A stretch of 64,000 nt of DNA from Reyranella sp. CPCC 100927 (GTDB taxonomy: Bacteria; Pseudomonadota; Alphaproteobacteria; Reyranellales; Reyranellaceae): NCBI RefSeq assembly GCF_007859315.1, contig NZ_VOHA01000026.1, positions 1 to 64,000 on the forward strand, read 5' to 3'. Numbering within the stretch: position 1 is the first letter of the stretch; each line of letters opens with the position of its first letter. The position numbers and the translations under genes are program-made. Under the pieces are notes generated by a model. It saw nothing but the letters and a program-made list of their open reading frames with translations. It was not told the DNA's origin and made no database searches. Positions 49,997 through 57,867 of the stretch are shown one piece after another.

Positions 49997-50830
49997 TCAG
50001 CACACCGTGACGTAGCGTTCGCGCACGGTGCGCAGGACCTCGTCGGGATCGCGCTTCCACCAGTTGCCGGCCGAGAAGATCTCGACCTCGACGCAGTCGC
50101 TGTAGCCTGTGGCCTCGACCCAGCGGCGGATGCGAGGGATGTCGATGACGCCGTCGCCCATCATGCCGCGGTCGAGCAGCATGTCGGATGTCGGCACCAG
50201 CCAGTCGCAGACATGGAAGCCCAGGATGCGCCGGCCGGCGCGCGCGATCTCGCGCTCGAGCGCCGGGTCCCACCAGACGTGATAGACGTCGACCGCGACG
50301 CCGACACCCTCGCCCAGCGAGTCGCAGAGATCGTTGGCCTGCGCCAGCGTGTTCACGCAGGCACGGTCGGCGGCATACATCGGATGCAGCGGCTCGATCG
50401 CCAGCGGCAGCTTCTGCGGATGCGCATAGTCGCGCAGCGCCGCGATGCCGTCCTTCACCTGCTGGCGGGCACCCGCGATATCCTTGGAACCGGCCGGCAG
50501 GCCGCCCACCACCAGGATCAGGCACTCGGCGCCCAATGCCAGCGCCTCGTCGACAGCGCGGCGGTTGTCCTCGGACGCCCGGGCGCGGCCGGCGGCATCG
50601 GCGGCGGGAAACATGCCGCCGCGGCAGTAGCCGTTGACGCGCAGGCCGTGGGTGCGGATCAGCCTGGCCGCTGTGTCGAGGCCGCAGGCGGCAACCTGGT
50701 CACGCCACGGCGCGATGGCGCGGACTTCGTGGCGCGCGCAGCCCTCGATGATCTGCGGCAGGGTCCAGCGCTCGCGCACCGTGGCAGTGTTCAGCGACAG
50801 CAGATCGGGGTTGGCGGCGAGGTCGCGCAT
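49997..50830 (-). CDS. Sugar phosphate isomerase/epimerase-like TIM-barrel protein
   Basis: A 277-residue xylose-isomerase-like TIM barrel (AP_endonuc_2 fold). 'LSLNTATVRERWTLPQIIEGCARHEVRAIAPWRDQV', 'LILVVGGLPAGSKD', 'LPLAIEPLHPMYAADRACVNTLAQANDLCD' (metal-binding Glu) and 'VAVDVYHVWWDPALEREI' (Asp/His ligands) are recognisable, with 'CVEVEIFSAGNWWKRDPDEVL' at the end. It would isomerise or epimerise a keto-sugar or related acid. It is the last gene of the minus-strand sugar-type operon, after a 190-base gap filled by a 174-bp composite palindrome. Confidence 0.88.
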   Translation of the reverse strand: MRDLAANPDLLSLNTATVRERWTLPQIIEGCARHEVRAIAPWRDQVAACGLDTAARLIRTHGLRVNGYCRGGMFPAADAAGRARASEDNRRAVDEALALGAECLILVVGGLPAGSKDIAGARQQVKDGIAALRDYAHPQKLPLAIEPLHPMYAADRACVNTLAQANDLCDSLGEGVGVAVDVYHVWWDPALEREIARAGRRILGFHVCDWLVPTSDMLLDRGMMGDGVIDIPRIRRWVEATGYSDCVEVEIFSAGNWWKRDPDEVLRTVRERYVTVC

Positions 50831-50840
50831 GTCTTGACCC

Positions 50841-51014
50841 TTACCTTCCCCCGCTTGCGGGGGAAGGTGCCCCGAAGGGGCGGATGGGGGATCGTCGAAG
50901 CGTTGCGTTGCTGCGGATAAGCACCGATCGAGTCCTCAAATCAGACAATTCCTTGGTTGCACGGCACCCCATCCGCCCTTCGGGCACCTTCCCCCGCGAA
51001 GCGGGGGAAGGTAA
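50841..51014. repeat. Composite inverted element with nested CCTTCCCCCGC palindromes
   Basis: Two perfect or near-perfect hairpins (50843-50868 and 50986-51012) point toward each other with extended outer and inner complementarity: TTACCTTCCCCC matches GGGGGAAGGTAA, and GGTGCCCCGAAGGGGCGGAT matches the region ATCCGCCCTTCGGGCACC. The whole 174 bp is a mosaic palindrome of BIME or MITE type. No gene is inside it. Confidence 0.8.
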
Positions 51015-51020
51015 GGGTTG

Positions 51021-52181
51021 TCAGTTCGCCAGCCCGTGCACGGCGAGCACGCGGCGCATGCGGGCAACCGCGTCGTCGGGGTCCTTCAGCAGGCCGGCGG
51101 CGTCGGCGAGGCGGAACAGGTCGGACAGGTGCAGCAGGGAGCGCGCGCTCTGCTGGCCGCCCACCATCACGAAATGCTCCTGCAGGCCATTGAGGTAGGC
51201 CATGAACACCACGCCCGTCTTGTAGAAGCGGGTGGGTGCGCGGAAGATGTGGCGCGACAGCGGCACCGTGGGCGCCAGGATGTCGTGGAACATGTTGCTG
51301 TCGCCGCGCGCCAGGGCGCCCAGCGCCGCCGACGCCGCCGGCGCGATGGCATCGAAGATGCCCAGCAGCGCATCGGAATGGCCCTGCGCGTCGCCCGCGA
51401 TCAGCTCGGCGTAGCTGAAATCATCGCCGGTATACATGCGCACGCCTGACGGCAGGCGGCGGCGCATCACGATCTCCTTGTCCTTGTCGAGCAGCGAGAT
51501 CTTGATGCCGTCGACCTTGCCGGCGTTGGCGGCCATCGCGGCGAGGCACGTCTCCATCGCCTGCCAATGGTCCTTGTGGCCCCAGTAGCCGTCGAGCGCA
51601 GGGTCGAACATCTCGCCCAGCCAGTGGATCAGCGCCGGCTCCTTCACCTGGCGCAGGATGCGGTCATAGACCTTCAGGTAGTCGTCGGGCGATTTCGCGC
51701 AGGCGGCAAGCGCGCGCGAGGCCATCAGGATGATCTGGCCGCCGGCCGCCTCGACCGCCTCGCACTGCTCCTCGTAGGCGCGGATCACGTCGTCGATGGT
51801 GAGGTCGGGTGACGGCGCCAGATGATCGGTGCCGGCGCCGGAGCGGATCAGGCCGCCTTCGGCCTTGGCCAGCGCCGTGCTGCGGCGGATCAGCTCCAGA
51901 CTGGTCGGCCAGTCGAGCCCCATGCCGCGCTGCGCCGTATCCATCGACTCGGCCACGCCCAGGCCCAGCGACCACACGTAGCGGCGGAACTTCAGCGTGG
52001 TTTCCCAGTCGATCGCCGGCGTCAGCCATGGGTCGTGATCGGCGAACGGATCGGCCACGACATGCACCGCCGAATAGGCGATGCGGTTGAACGGGCGATC
52101 GGCCTTGGGGAACACCCGCGGGGCACGGGTGGTGAAGGCTTCGGTGCGGCCGTCACGGGTGGGAAGATGGATGGTGGGCAT
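51021..52181 (-). CDS. DUF993 family protein (dihydrodipicolinate-synthase-like aldolase fold)
   Basis: A 386-residue protein of the DUF993 group, distant relatives of the DHDPS/N-acetylneuraminate lyase TIM barrel. 'PFNRIAYSAVHVVADPFADHDPWLTPAIDWETTLKFRRYVWSLGLGVAESMDTAQRGMGLDWPTSLELIRRS' is the typical N-terminus. 'DGIKISLLDKDKEIVMRRRLPSGVRMYTGDDFSYAELIAGD' carries the Lys that could form the Schiff base. Its reaction is not established, but the context (Gfo/Idh/MocA dehydrogenase, second DHDPS-like lyase, epimerase) suggests aldol or dehydration chemistry on a sugar acid. Confidence 0.88.
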   Translation of the reverse strand: MPTIHLPTRDGRTEAFTTRAPRVFPKADRPFNRIAYSAVHVVADPFADHDPWLTPAIDWETTLKFRRYVWSLGLGVAESMDTAQRGMGLDWPTSLELIRRSTALAKAEGGLIRSGAGTDHLAPSPDLTIDDVIRAYEEQCEAVEAAGGQIILMASRALAACAKSPDDYLKVYDRILRQVKEPALIHWLGEMFDPALDGYWGHKDHWQAMETCLAAMAANAGKVDGIKISLLDKDKEIVMRRRLPSGVRMYTGDDFSYAELIAGDAQGHSDALLGIFDAIAPAASAALGALARGDSNMFHDILAPTVPLSRHIFRAPTRFYKTGVVFMAYLNGLQEHFVMVGGQQSARSLLHLSDLFRLADAAGLLKDPDDAVARMRRVLAVHGLAN

Positions 52182-52203
52182 TACGGCCTCATGCTGCTTC
52201 TAC

Positions 52204-52282
52204 GTCATTCCGAGCGCAGCGAGGAATCTCCTGCGAAAAGAGTCCCTGCTTCCGGAAGATCCCTCGCTGCGCTCGGGATGAC
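52204..52282. repeat. 79-bp palindromic repeat (GAGCGCAGCGAGG family)
   Basis: From GTCATTCCGAGCGCAGCGAG to CGCTGCGCTCGGGATGAC. It occupies most of the 124-base gap between the DUF993 and Gfo/Idh/MocA genes of one operon and so may affect the relative expression of these genes. Confidence 0.85.
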
Positions 52283-52305
52283 AGACCGAACGAACGGCAC
52301 AAAAA

Positions 52306-53457
52306 TTAAACCTCCAGCGCCGGGACGTCGATCCACCGGCGCTCCTTCCAACTCTGCATCGCGAGCTCGGCCAGCTGCACGCCCTTGGCGCCCTCGAACA
52401 GGGTCCATTTGAACGGCGCGTCCTCGCAGACGTGGCGGATGAACATCTCCCACTCGGTCTTGAAGCCGTTGTCGTAGGCGACGTTGTCCGGCACCTCCTG
52501 CCAGCCGGCGAAGAAATCGATGCTCTGCTTGACGTCGGGGTTCCACACCGGGCGCGGCGTGGCCACGCGCGCTTGCGCCCGGCAGCTTTGCAGGCCGGCC
52601 ACCGCCGAGCCCAGGGTGCCGTCGACATGGAAGGTCACCAGATCGTCGCGGCGCACGCGCGTGCACCAGGAGCTGTTGATGTGGCACACCACGCCACCCT
52701 CGAGCTGGAAGGTGGCGTAGCAGGCATCGTCGGTGTCGGCGGCGTACTTCTTGTCGGCCTCGTCCCAGCGTTCGGGAATGTGGGTGGCCCCCAGGCAGCT
52801 CACCGACTTCACGGCGCCGAACAGGTTGTCCATCACGTAGCGCCAGTGGCAGACCATATCGAGGATGATGCCGCCGCCTTCGGCCTTCTTGTAGTTCCAT
52901 GACGGCCGCTGGGCCTGCTGCCAGTCGCCCTCGAACACCCAGTAGCCGAACTCGCCGCGCACCGAGAGCATGCGGCCGAAGAAACCAGAGTCGCGCAGCA
53001 TCTTCAGTTTCAGCAGCCCGGGCAGGAACAGCTTGTCCTGCACCACGCCGTGCTTGATGCCGGCGGCCTTGGCCTTCTTGGCCACCGCCAGCGCGTGATG
53101 CAGGGTGTCGGCCACCGGCTTTTCGCAATAGATGTGCTTGCCGGCATCGATCGCCTGGGCCAGCAGGCCGGCGCGCATCTGGGTCGTGGCAGCGTCGAAG
53201 AAGACCTCGTCGTTGCGGTTGTGCAGCGCGGCGTCGAGGTCGGTGGTCCAGCGTTCGATGCCATGTGCCTTGGCCAGGCGTTCGGTCTTCTCGGCGTTGC
53301 GGCCGACCAGGATGGGATCGGGCATCACGCGATCGCCGTTGGCCAGCGCCACGCCACCCTGCTGGCGAATGGCCACGATGGAGCGCACCAGGTGCTGGTT
53401 GGTCCCCATGCGCCCGGTCACGCCGTTCATGATGATGCCGAGGCGACGTGTTGGCAT
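52306..53457 (-). CDS. Gfo/Idh/MocA family oxidoreductase
   Basis: A 383-residue NAD(P)-dependent dehydrogenase. The Rossmann start 'RRLGIIMNGVTGRMGTNQHLVRSI' is atypical (GVTGRMG), followed by 'DPILVGRNAEKTERLAKAHG'. The family signature 'AGKHIYCEKPVADTLHHALAVAKKAKAAG' contains the EKP lysine, and 'GGGIILDMVCHWRYVMDNLFG' has the Asp/His active-site pair. It oxidises or epimerises a sugar or cyclitol. The ATG has AAGGAT eight bases upstream. It lies between the DHDPS-like and DUF993 genes, probably performing the first oxidation of this route. Confidence 0.92.
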   Translation of the reverse strand: MPTRRLGIIMNGVTGRMGTNQHLVRSIVAIRQQGGVALANGDRVMPDPILVGRNAEKTERLAKAHGIERWTTDLDAALHNRNDEVFFDAATTQMRAGLLAQAIDAGKHIYCEKPVADTLHHALAVAKKAKAAGIKHGVVQDKLFLPGLLKLKMLRDSGFFGRMLSVRGEFGYWVFEGDWQQAQRPSWNYKKAEGGGIILDMVCHWRYVMDNLFGAVKSVSCLGATHIPERWDEADKKYAADTDDACYATFQLEGGVVCHINSSWCTRVRRDDLVTFHVDGTLGSAVAGLQSCRAQARVATPRPVWNPDVKQSIDFFAGWQEVPDNVAYDNGFKTEWEMFIRHVCEDAPFKWTLFEGAKGVQLAELAMQSWKERRWIDVPALEV

Positions 53458-53482
53458 GACGTCAGATCCTTCAGTGAGTGTC

Positions 53483-53608
53483 CCTCCCCCAGCATAGCTG
53501 GGGGAGGTGGCCGAAGGCCGGAGGGGGAGCCGACGTGGTCCCAGTTACCAAGATCACCACGGCTCCCCTCCGCCCCTTCGGGGCACCTCCCCAGCTTCGC
53601 TGGGGAGG
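53483..53608. repeat. Composite inverted element of CCTCCCC palindromes
   Basis: Two hairpins (53483-53507 with CCTCCCCCAGC arms; 53586-53608 with CCTCCCCAGC arms) face each other with extended complementarity (GGAGGGGGAGCCG against CGGCTCCCCTCC). Layout equals the 50841-51014 element with different arm sequence. It fills the gap between two genes of the sugar-type operon. Confidence 0.8.
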
Positions 53609-53616
53609 CGTTTTTT
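53586..53616 (+). terminator. Intrinsic-terminator-like hairpin with T-run on the plus strand
   Basis: CCTCCCCAGC-TTC-GCTGGGGAGG is followed after CG by TTTTTT at 53611-53616. The T-run follows the stem only on the plus strand, so it would stop antisense transcription rather than the minus-strand operon in which it lies. Confidence 0.5.
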
Positions 53617-53618
53617 AT

Positions 53619-54692
53619 CTACCCCCGCCATCTTGCCAGGTTCGCGGCGACGAAGGCGTCGTCGGTGAGCTCGGGATAGGTCGCGTACAGGCGGTCGATC
53701 TCCTGCGTCTGGCCGGGGCTCAGCACCTCGTGCGGGTCCAGGCAGTGCACGGTGCGCAGCAGGCCCTGGCGGCGCAGGATCTCGTGGCAGCCGGGGATGC
53801 AGCCGCGGAAGTCGTTGGCGACGTCGAACACCACGGCATTGCAGTCGGTGACCTGCGAGTCGAGTGCCAGCACGTCGAGCGGCACGCTGCCGCTGTCGAC
53901 CGCCGCATGCACGCGCGCCAGCAGGTCGACGGCGGCGCGCGTCCACACGCTCCAGTGCCCCAGCAGGCCACCACGGAAACGTACGCTGACCTCGCGGTTG
54001 CCGGTGCGCACGGCAAACGGCGTCAGCAGGTCGGCCACGATGTGGTCGTCGTTGCCGGTATAGAGCGTGACGCGGTCCTCGGCACCAGCGGTCGCGACGC
54101 CGACGGCGACGTCGAGCGTCTTGTAGCGGTTGAACGGCGCCACCTTGATGGCCACGACATTGTCGATGGCGGCGAAGCGGGTCCAGAAGGCGCGCGACAG
54201 CGGGATGCCGCCGACGGCGGCCTGCAGGTAGAAGCCGATCACCGGCATCTCGCGCGCCACCGCGGCGCAGTGCTCGACCAGTTCGTCCTCGCTGGCGCCC
54301 TTGAGCGCACCCAGGCCCAGGAGCACCGCGTGATAGCCGAGCGCGCGGGCGGTGCGCGCCTCCTCCACCGCCTGCGCGGTCTTGCCGATGACGCCCGCGA
54401 TCATCACCAGCGGCCGGTCGGTCCACTCCTGCGCGGTCTGCTGCGCCAGCTCCAGCACCGGGCGATAGAGACCGACGTCGCGGATCTGGAACTGCGTGGC
54501 GTGCACGCCCACCGCCAGGCCGCCCGAGCCGGCATCGATGTAGTAGCGCGCCAGCGCGCGCTGCGACTCGCGGTCGAAGTCGCGCGCATCGTCCAGCGCC
54601 AGCGGATGCGCCGGCAGCACGGCGCCGCCCCGCAGCACGGCCAGGACCGGGGCCGGAATGTCGGACCAATGCAGGCCGCCGTTGGCCGCCAT
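53619..54692 (-). CDS. Dihydrodipicolinate synthase family protein
   Basis: A 357-residue class I aldolase-like TIM barrel. 'ALARYYIDAGSGGLAVGVHATQFQIRD', 'PLVMIAGVIGKTAQAVEEARTARALGYHAVLLGLGALKGASEDELVEHCAAVAREMPVIGFYLQ' and 'NVVAIKVAPFNRYKTLDV' (Schiff-base Lys in AIKVA) follow the DHDPS/NAL pattern. It probably cleaves or dehydrates a 2-keto sugar acid. The ATG at 54692 is preferred because GGGAG lies six bases upstream; an ATG one codon earlier is only three bases from it. It is the first gene of the four-gene operon, and the palindrome GTAACC-N4-GGTTAC is just upstream. Confidence 0.9.
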   Translation of the reverse strand: MAANGGLHWSDIPAPVLAVLRGGAVLPAHPLALDDARDFDRESQRALARYYIDAGSGGLAVGVHATQFQIRDVGLYRPVLELAQQTAQEWTDRPLVMIAGVIGKTAQAVEEARTARALGYHAVLLGLGALKGASEDELVEHCAAVAREMPVIGFYLQAAVGGIPLSRAFWTRFAAIDNVVAIKVAPFNRYKTLDVAVGVATAGAEDRVTLYTGNDDHIVADLLTPFAVRTGNREVSVRFRGGLLGHWSVWTRAAVDLLARVHAAVDSGSVPLDVLALDSQVTDCNAVVFDVANDFRGCIPGCHEILRRQGLLRTVHCLDPHEVLSPGQTQEIDRLYATYPELTDDAFVAANLARWRG

Positions 54693-54709
54693 CATGTTCT
54701 CCCGCTCAA

Positions 54710-54725
54710 GTAACCATCCGGTTAC
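54710..54725. promoter_or_regulatory. Operator-like palindrome upstream of the sugar-type operon
   Basis: GTAACC-ATCC-GGTTAC has perfect six-base arms, 18 bases before the first start codon of the operon, overlapping the expected 5' untranslated or promoter region. No regulator gene lies next to it, so a distant repressor is implied. Confidence 0.5.
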
Positions 54726-54796
54726 AACCGTGACGCATCCGGCGCAATGCTGTCAACGGGTCGCATGGCTCTGCACCGGCCGGCAGAAAGGGCAGA

Positions 54797-54900
54797 TACG
54801 GCCAGAAAGTCGGACCGGGGTTTGATTTCAAGAACTTGGAGGACATTGCCGCATACGGCCAGTCGACGGCAGAAAGCGGCCAGTTACGGCCAGAAAGTCG
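54797..54900. repeat. Direct repeats in gene-free stretch 54696-55145
   Basis: TACGGCCAGAAAGTCG occurs at 54797-54812 and 54885-54900, and CGGCAGAAAG at 54782 and 54867 nearby. The 450-base stretch between the DHDPS-like and acyl-CoA synthetase genes holds no convincing gene. A minus-strand frame across it reads 'GRNWPLSAVDWPYAAM', which looks like repeat-derived noise. Confidence 0.6.
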
Positions 54901-55029
54901 CGCGCCGCGCACAGACCATTTCGTGATGTGTGCGCAAGGCTCGCGGGGTCGGGCGCACTCATGAAACCCTCGATCGGGAACGCTGTTGTTGCCAGACATA
55001 GTTCAAGCGCCGGGTGCCGACAATCGGAA

Positions 55030-55046
55030 CGAAATTGAAAATTTCG
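55030..55046. promoter_or_regulatory. AT-rich palindrome upstream of acyl-CoA synthetase
   Basis: CGAAATT-GAA-AATTTCG has perfect seven-base arms and stands out in GC-rich surroundings. It lies about 100 bases before the synthetase start codon and may be an operator or promoter element. Confidence 0.4.
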
Positions 55047-55145
55047 ACCGCAGGGTGATGCGCGCGCGCACCCGGCCATCGCCGCGCTGTGCGATGGTCC
55101 CTATGATACCCGGGCACCGCCACCGCATCCCTGCTTCAGGCTGCC

Positions 55146-56759
55146 ATGAACGTGAGACCGCCCGATCCATCGCCGACCCTGCACGATCTGCTGGCTGCCG
55201 CGCCGCGTGACAGCGTTGCCGTGATCGCTGACGACGGCGCCACCGCCATCACCTACGGCCAGCTCGTCGACGCCAGCGCACGGGTGGCCGCCGGCTTGCG
55301 CCAGCTGGGCGTCGGCGCCGGTGACCGGGTCGCCATCTGGCTGCCCAACGTCGATGCGTGGCTCGCCACATTCTTCGGCTGCGCGCGCATCGGCGCCATC
55401 GCGGTGGCCGTGAACACGCGGTTCCGCAGCAGCGAGCTGGGCGACATCCTGGGCCGCTCACAGGCCAAGATCCTGGTGTTCTGGCCGGCCTTCAAGCAGA
55501 TCGACCTCGCCGGCATCCTGGGCGATTGCGAACCGCAGGCGCTGGTTCACCTCACCGCGTTTGTCACCTACGGCGATGCGGCGGGCGCCGGCAGCGAAAT
55601 ACTGCTGGGCCGCCCGGCCGTGGCGTACGCTGCCCTGGCGAGCCACGCGCCGCTGCCGGACCATCCGGGGGCGGGCGACGACGGCTGCGCCCTATTCACG
55701 ACGTCGGGCACCTCCAGCCGCCCCAAGTTCGTGCTGCACGACCAACGCACGCTGATGAGCCACGCGCGCAACGTGGTGCGGGCCTGGGGGTTGTCGGCCG
55801 ACAGCACCACGCTGCTGGTGCCGCCGCTGTGCGGCGTGTTCGGGTTGGCCACGACCTTGGCCAGCCTGGCCGGCGGCGGGCGGCTCATCATGTCGCCGGT
55901 CTGGAGCGCGCAAAGCGACGGCGACGCGATCGTGCGCCACGGCGTCACGCACATGTACGCCAGCGATACGGCCCTGGCGCAGCTGCTGCAGCTGCCGCAG
56001 GCGACCGCGTTCGCGCGATCGCTGCAGCATGTCGGCTACGCGGCCTTCTCGCCCGGCGAGGGCGATATCGTGGCCCGGGCCGAGGCCGCGGGCATCCGCA
56101 TCGCGGGGCTGTACGGATCGAGCGAACTGCAGGCGCTGCTGGCGGCACAGGACGCGGCGGCACCGGTGGCGGACCGCAGTTGCGGCGGCGGTTCCTTCGT
56201 CAGCCCGGCAGCACACGTGCGCGTGCGCGATCCGCAGTCGCAGGCGCTGATGGCGCATGGCGAGACCGGGGAGCTGGAGTTCCGCGCGCCGCAGAGCGTC
56301 ATGCGCGGCTACTTCGGCAATCCCGAAGCCACGGCCCAGGCCTTCACCGAGGACGGCTACTTCCGCAGCGGCGACCTCGGCTTCACGCGGCCCGACGGCA
56401 GCTTCGTGTACCTGGCGCGCATGGGCGATACGCTGCGCCTGGGCGGCTACCTAGTGAGCCCGGCCGAGATCGAAGCCATCGTGCAGCAATGCGCCGGCGT
56501 GGCCGAGTGCCAGGTCGTGGGCGTGCCGCTGAAGGGTGAATTGCGGCCGGTGGCCTGCGTGATCGCCGATGCCGGCGCGGCGCCGGACGAGGCCGCCATC
56601 ATCCGCCACGCCGCCCACCGGCTGGCACGGCACAAGGTACCGGTGCGCGTGCTGGTGATCGACGCCTTCCCGGTCACGTCGAGCGCCAACGGCACCAAAA
56701 TCCAGAAGGCGAAGCTGCGCGAGATCGCCCAGACCCGCATCGAGCAAGGGGGAGGCTGA
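55146..56759 (+). CDS. AMP-dependent acyl-CoA synthetase/ligase
   Basis: A 537-residue adenylating enzyme (ANL superfamily). The core motifs are 'FTTSGTSSRPKFVLHD' (P-loop-like A3), 'GLYGSSELQAL' (A5), 'YFRSGDLGFTRPDGSFVYLARMGDTLRLGGYLVSPAEIE' (A7-A8) and 'NGTKIQKAKLREIA' with the A10 lysine. It activates a carboxylic acid as acyl-AMP, then transfers it to CoA. The loop lacks the usual second Gly of TSGTTGxPK, which may change activity or specificity. It stands alone with no same-strand partner nearby. Start ATG with no strong ribosome site. Confidence 0.9.
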   Translation: MNVRPPDPSPTLHDLLAAAPRDSVAVIADDGATAITYGQLVDASARVAAGLRQLGVGAGDRVAIWLPNVDAWLATFFGCARIGAIAVAVNTRFRSSELGDILGRSQAKILVFWPAFKQIDLAGILGDCEPQALVHLTAFVTYGDAAGAGSEILLGRPAVAYAALASHAPLPDHPGAGDDGCALFTTSGTSSRPKFVLHDQRTLMSHARNVVRAWGLSADSTTLLVPPLCGVFGLATTLASLAGGGRLIMSPVWSAQSDGDAIVRHGVTHMYASDTALAQLLQLPQATAFARSLQHVGYAAFSPGEGDIVARAEAAGIRIAGLYGSSELQALLAAQDAAAPVADRSCGGGSFVSPAAHVRVRDPQSQALMAHGETGELEFRAPQSVMRGYFGNPEATAQAFTEDGYFRSGDLGFTRPDGSFVYLARMGDTLRLGGYLVSPAEIEAIVQQCAGVAECQVVGVPLKGELRPVACVIADAGAAPDEAAIIRHAAHRLARHKVPVRVLVIDAFPVTSSANGTKIQKAKLREIAQTRIEQGGG

Positions 56760-56952
56760 AGATCGCAGTCACGACAAGACCATCTGCGACGGGAACGGCC
56801 CAGACCGTGACGCAGGACGAGCGATACGGGCGTTGCCTCCGGCGGCATGGGCGCCTTGTGACGTGAGGCCGAACCGGCCACTCGATGCCGGACGCAGGCA
56901 GACTACACGTTGACCTCGCCGTATGTCTTTGCGCTCGCCGGTCGCATCGTTC

Positions 56953-57579
56953 CTACGGCGCCTTGTGCGGCGCGGGAGCCCACGGCGGATGGATGCGGAC
57001 ACCAGGGGAAATCAGCTTCTCGTTCCGTCCAATCCCCGCGTATAGCGGTTCGGCTTGGACAATCGTGACCATGCGCGCGATGTCGCGCAAATCGATGGAA
57101 GTGCCGAAACCCTGCGGAACATGAAGATTGTATGTGTACGCAAACTGCGAGATCGATTGCAGGGTCCTCTTGCTGTCGGGCGTGTTCGCCATCTCCTGGG
57201 ACCGGTCACCGACAAATGGCCGGGTGTTGTTCCACATCAGCAGATATGTGAACTCAGCAAGGTAGGCGGCAACCTCGCCTTCCAGACGCGTCGTGCCTGG
57301 CGCGTTGATGTCGATCAATGCGTGCGTGCATTCATGAATGATGTCCCGGCGAACGCGGACGTCCAGCGGTGAATCCCCTGCCAGCTCGATCGTATTCGGG
57401 CCGGGACGGTAGAGTGCGCCATTCCGGGCCGGAGCGACCGTGATATCGCCGGTTTGGAGGTGATCCACGACCTTTCCGTACTCGGCGGCCGATAGCGATA
57501 CCCGTCCAACCCGGAAGTTCATGCGCTTGACCAGGGGATCCTGCAGAACGTCGATGACATCAGTGTGGGTGATCGGCAT
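56953..57579 (-). CDS. Putative HEXXH metallopeptidase, unknown family
   Basis: A 208-residue protein with a zinc-binding HECTH motif (82-86, in 'RRDIIHECTHALIDI') and Glu100/102 in 'LEGEVAAYLAEF' about 16-20 residues later, the gluzincin-like arrangement HEXXH...E. There is no signal peptide. The rest ('QSISQFAYTYNLHVPQGFGTSIDLRDIARM') matches no family I recognise. The ATG at 57579 has GAGG seven bases upstream; a longer frame begins at 57744 but lacks a ribosome site. It is divergent from a second zinc-peptidase-like gene, and codon use seems less GC-biased than in neighbours. It may be a structural peptidase homolog rather than an active enzyme. Confidence 0.7.
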   Translation of the reverse strand: MPITHTDVIDVLQDPLVKRMNFRVGRVSLSAAEYGKVVDHLQTGDITVAPARNGALYRPGPNTIELAGDSPLDVRVRRDIIHECTHALIDINAPGTTRLEGEVAAYLAEFTYLLMWNNTRPFVGDRSQEMANTPDSKRTLQSISQFAYTYNLHVPQGFGTSIDLRDIARMVTIVQAEPLYAGIGRNEKLISPGVRIHPPWAPAPHKAP

Positions 57580-57867
57580 CGCGCAACCTCGATCGCGTTC
57601 ACTATCGCCTGAGCCGGAGGCACAGGCGCCTTCCGCCGTGCTGGTGCGAGAGCATGGCCAACGTTCGCGCTCACGCGATACTGCCATTTGGTAGCGATCG
57701 ACACTGCTGCGTCCACTTCTGACGATCAAATCGCTCGTGATCACGCGATACCAGCCGCCCTGAGTGCCGTACTACCGTTTGGAAATATCCTCCGACAGAC
57801 GATCGCGCACATCATGACCTCGACGGCACCACGCCTTTGACTCAACGCGGTGCCGCGGAGATCCGTG

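Noticed and set aside
50841-51014. Regularly spaced palindromes resembling a CRISPR array
   Set aside because: Only two inward-facing hairpins with mutual complementarity and no unique spacers of equal length; this is a composite inverted element.
53586-53616. Terminator for the sugar-type operon
   Set aside because: The T-run follows the hairpin only on the plus strand, so it does not fit as an intrinsic terminator of the minus-strand genes; recorded only as a plus-strand structure.
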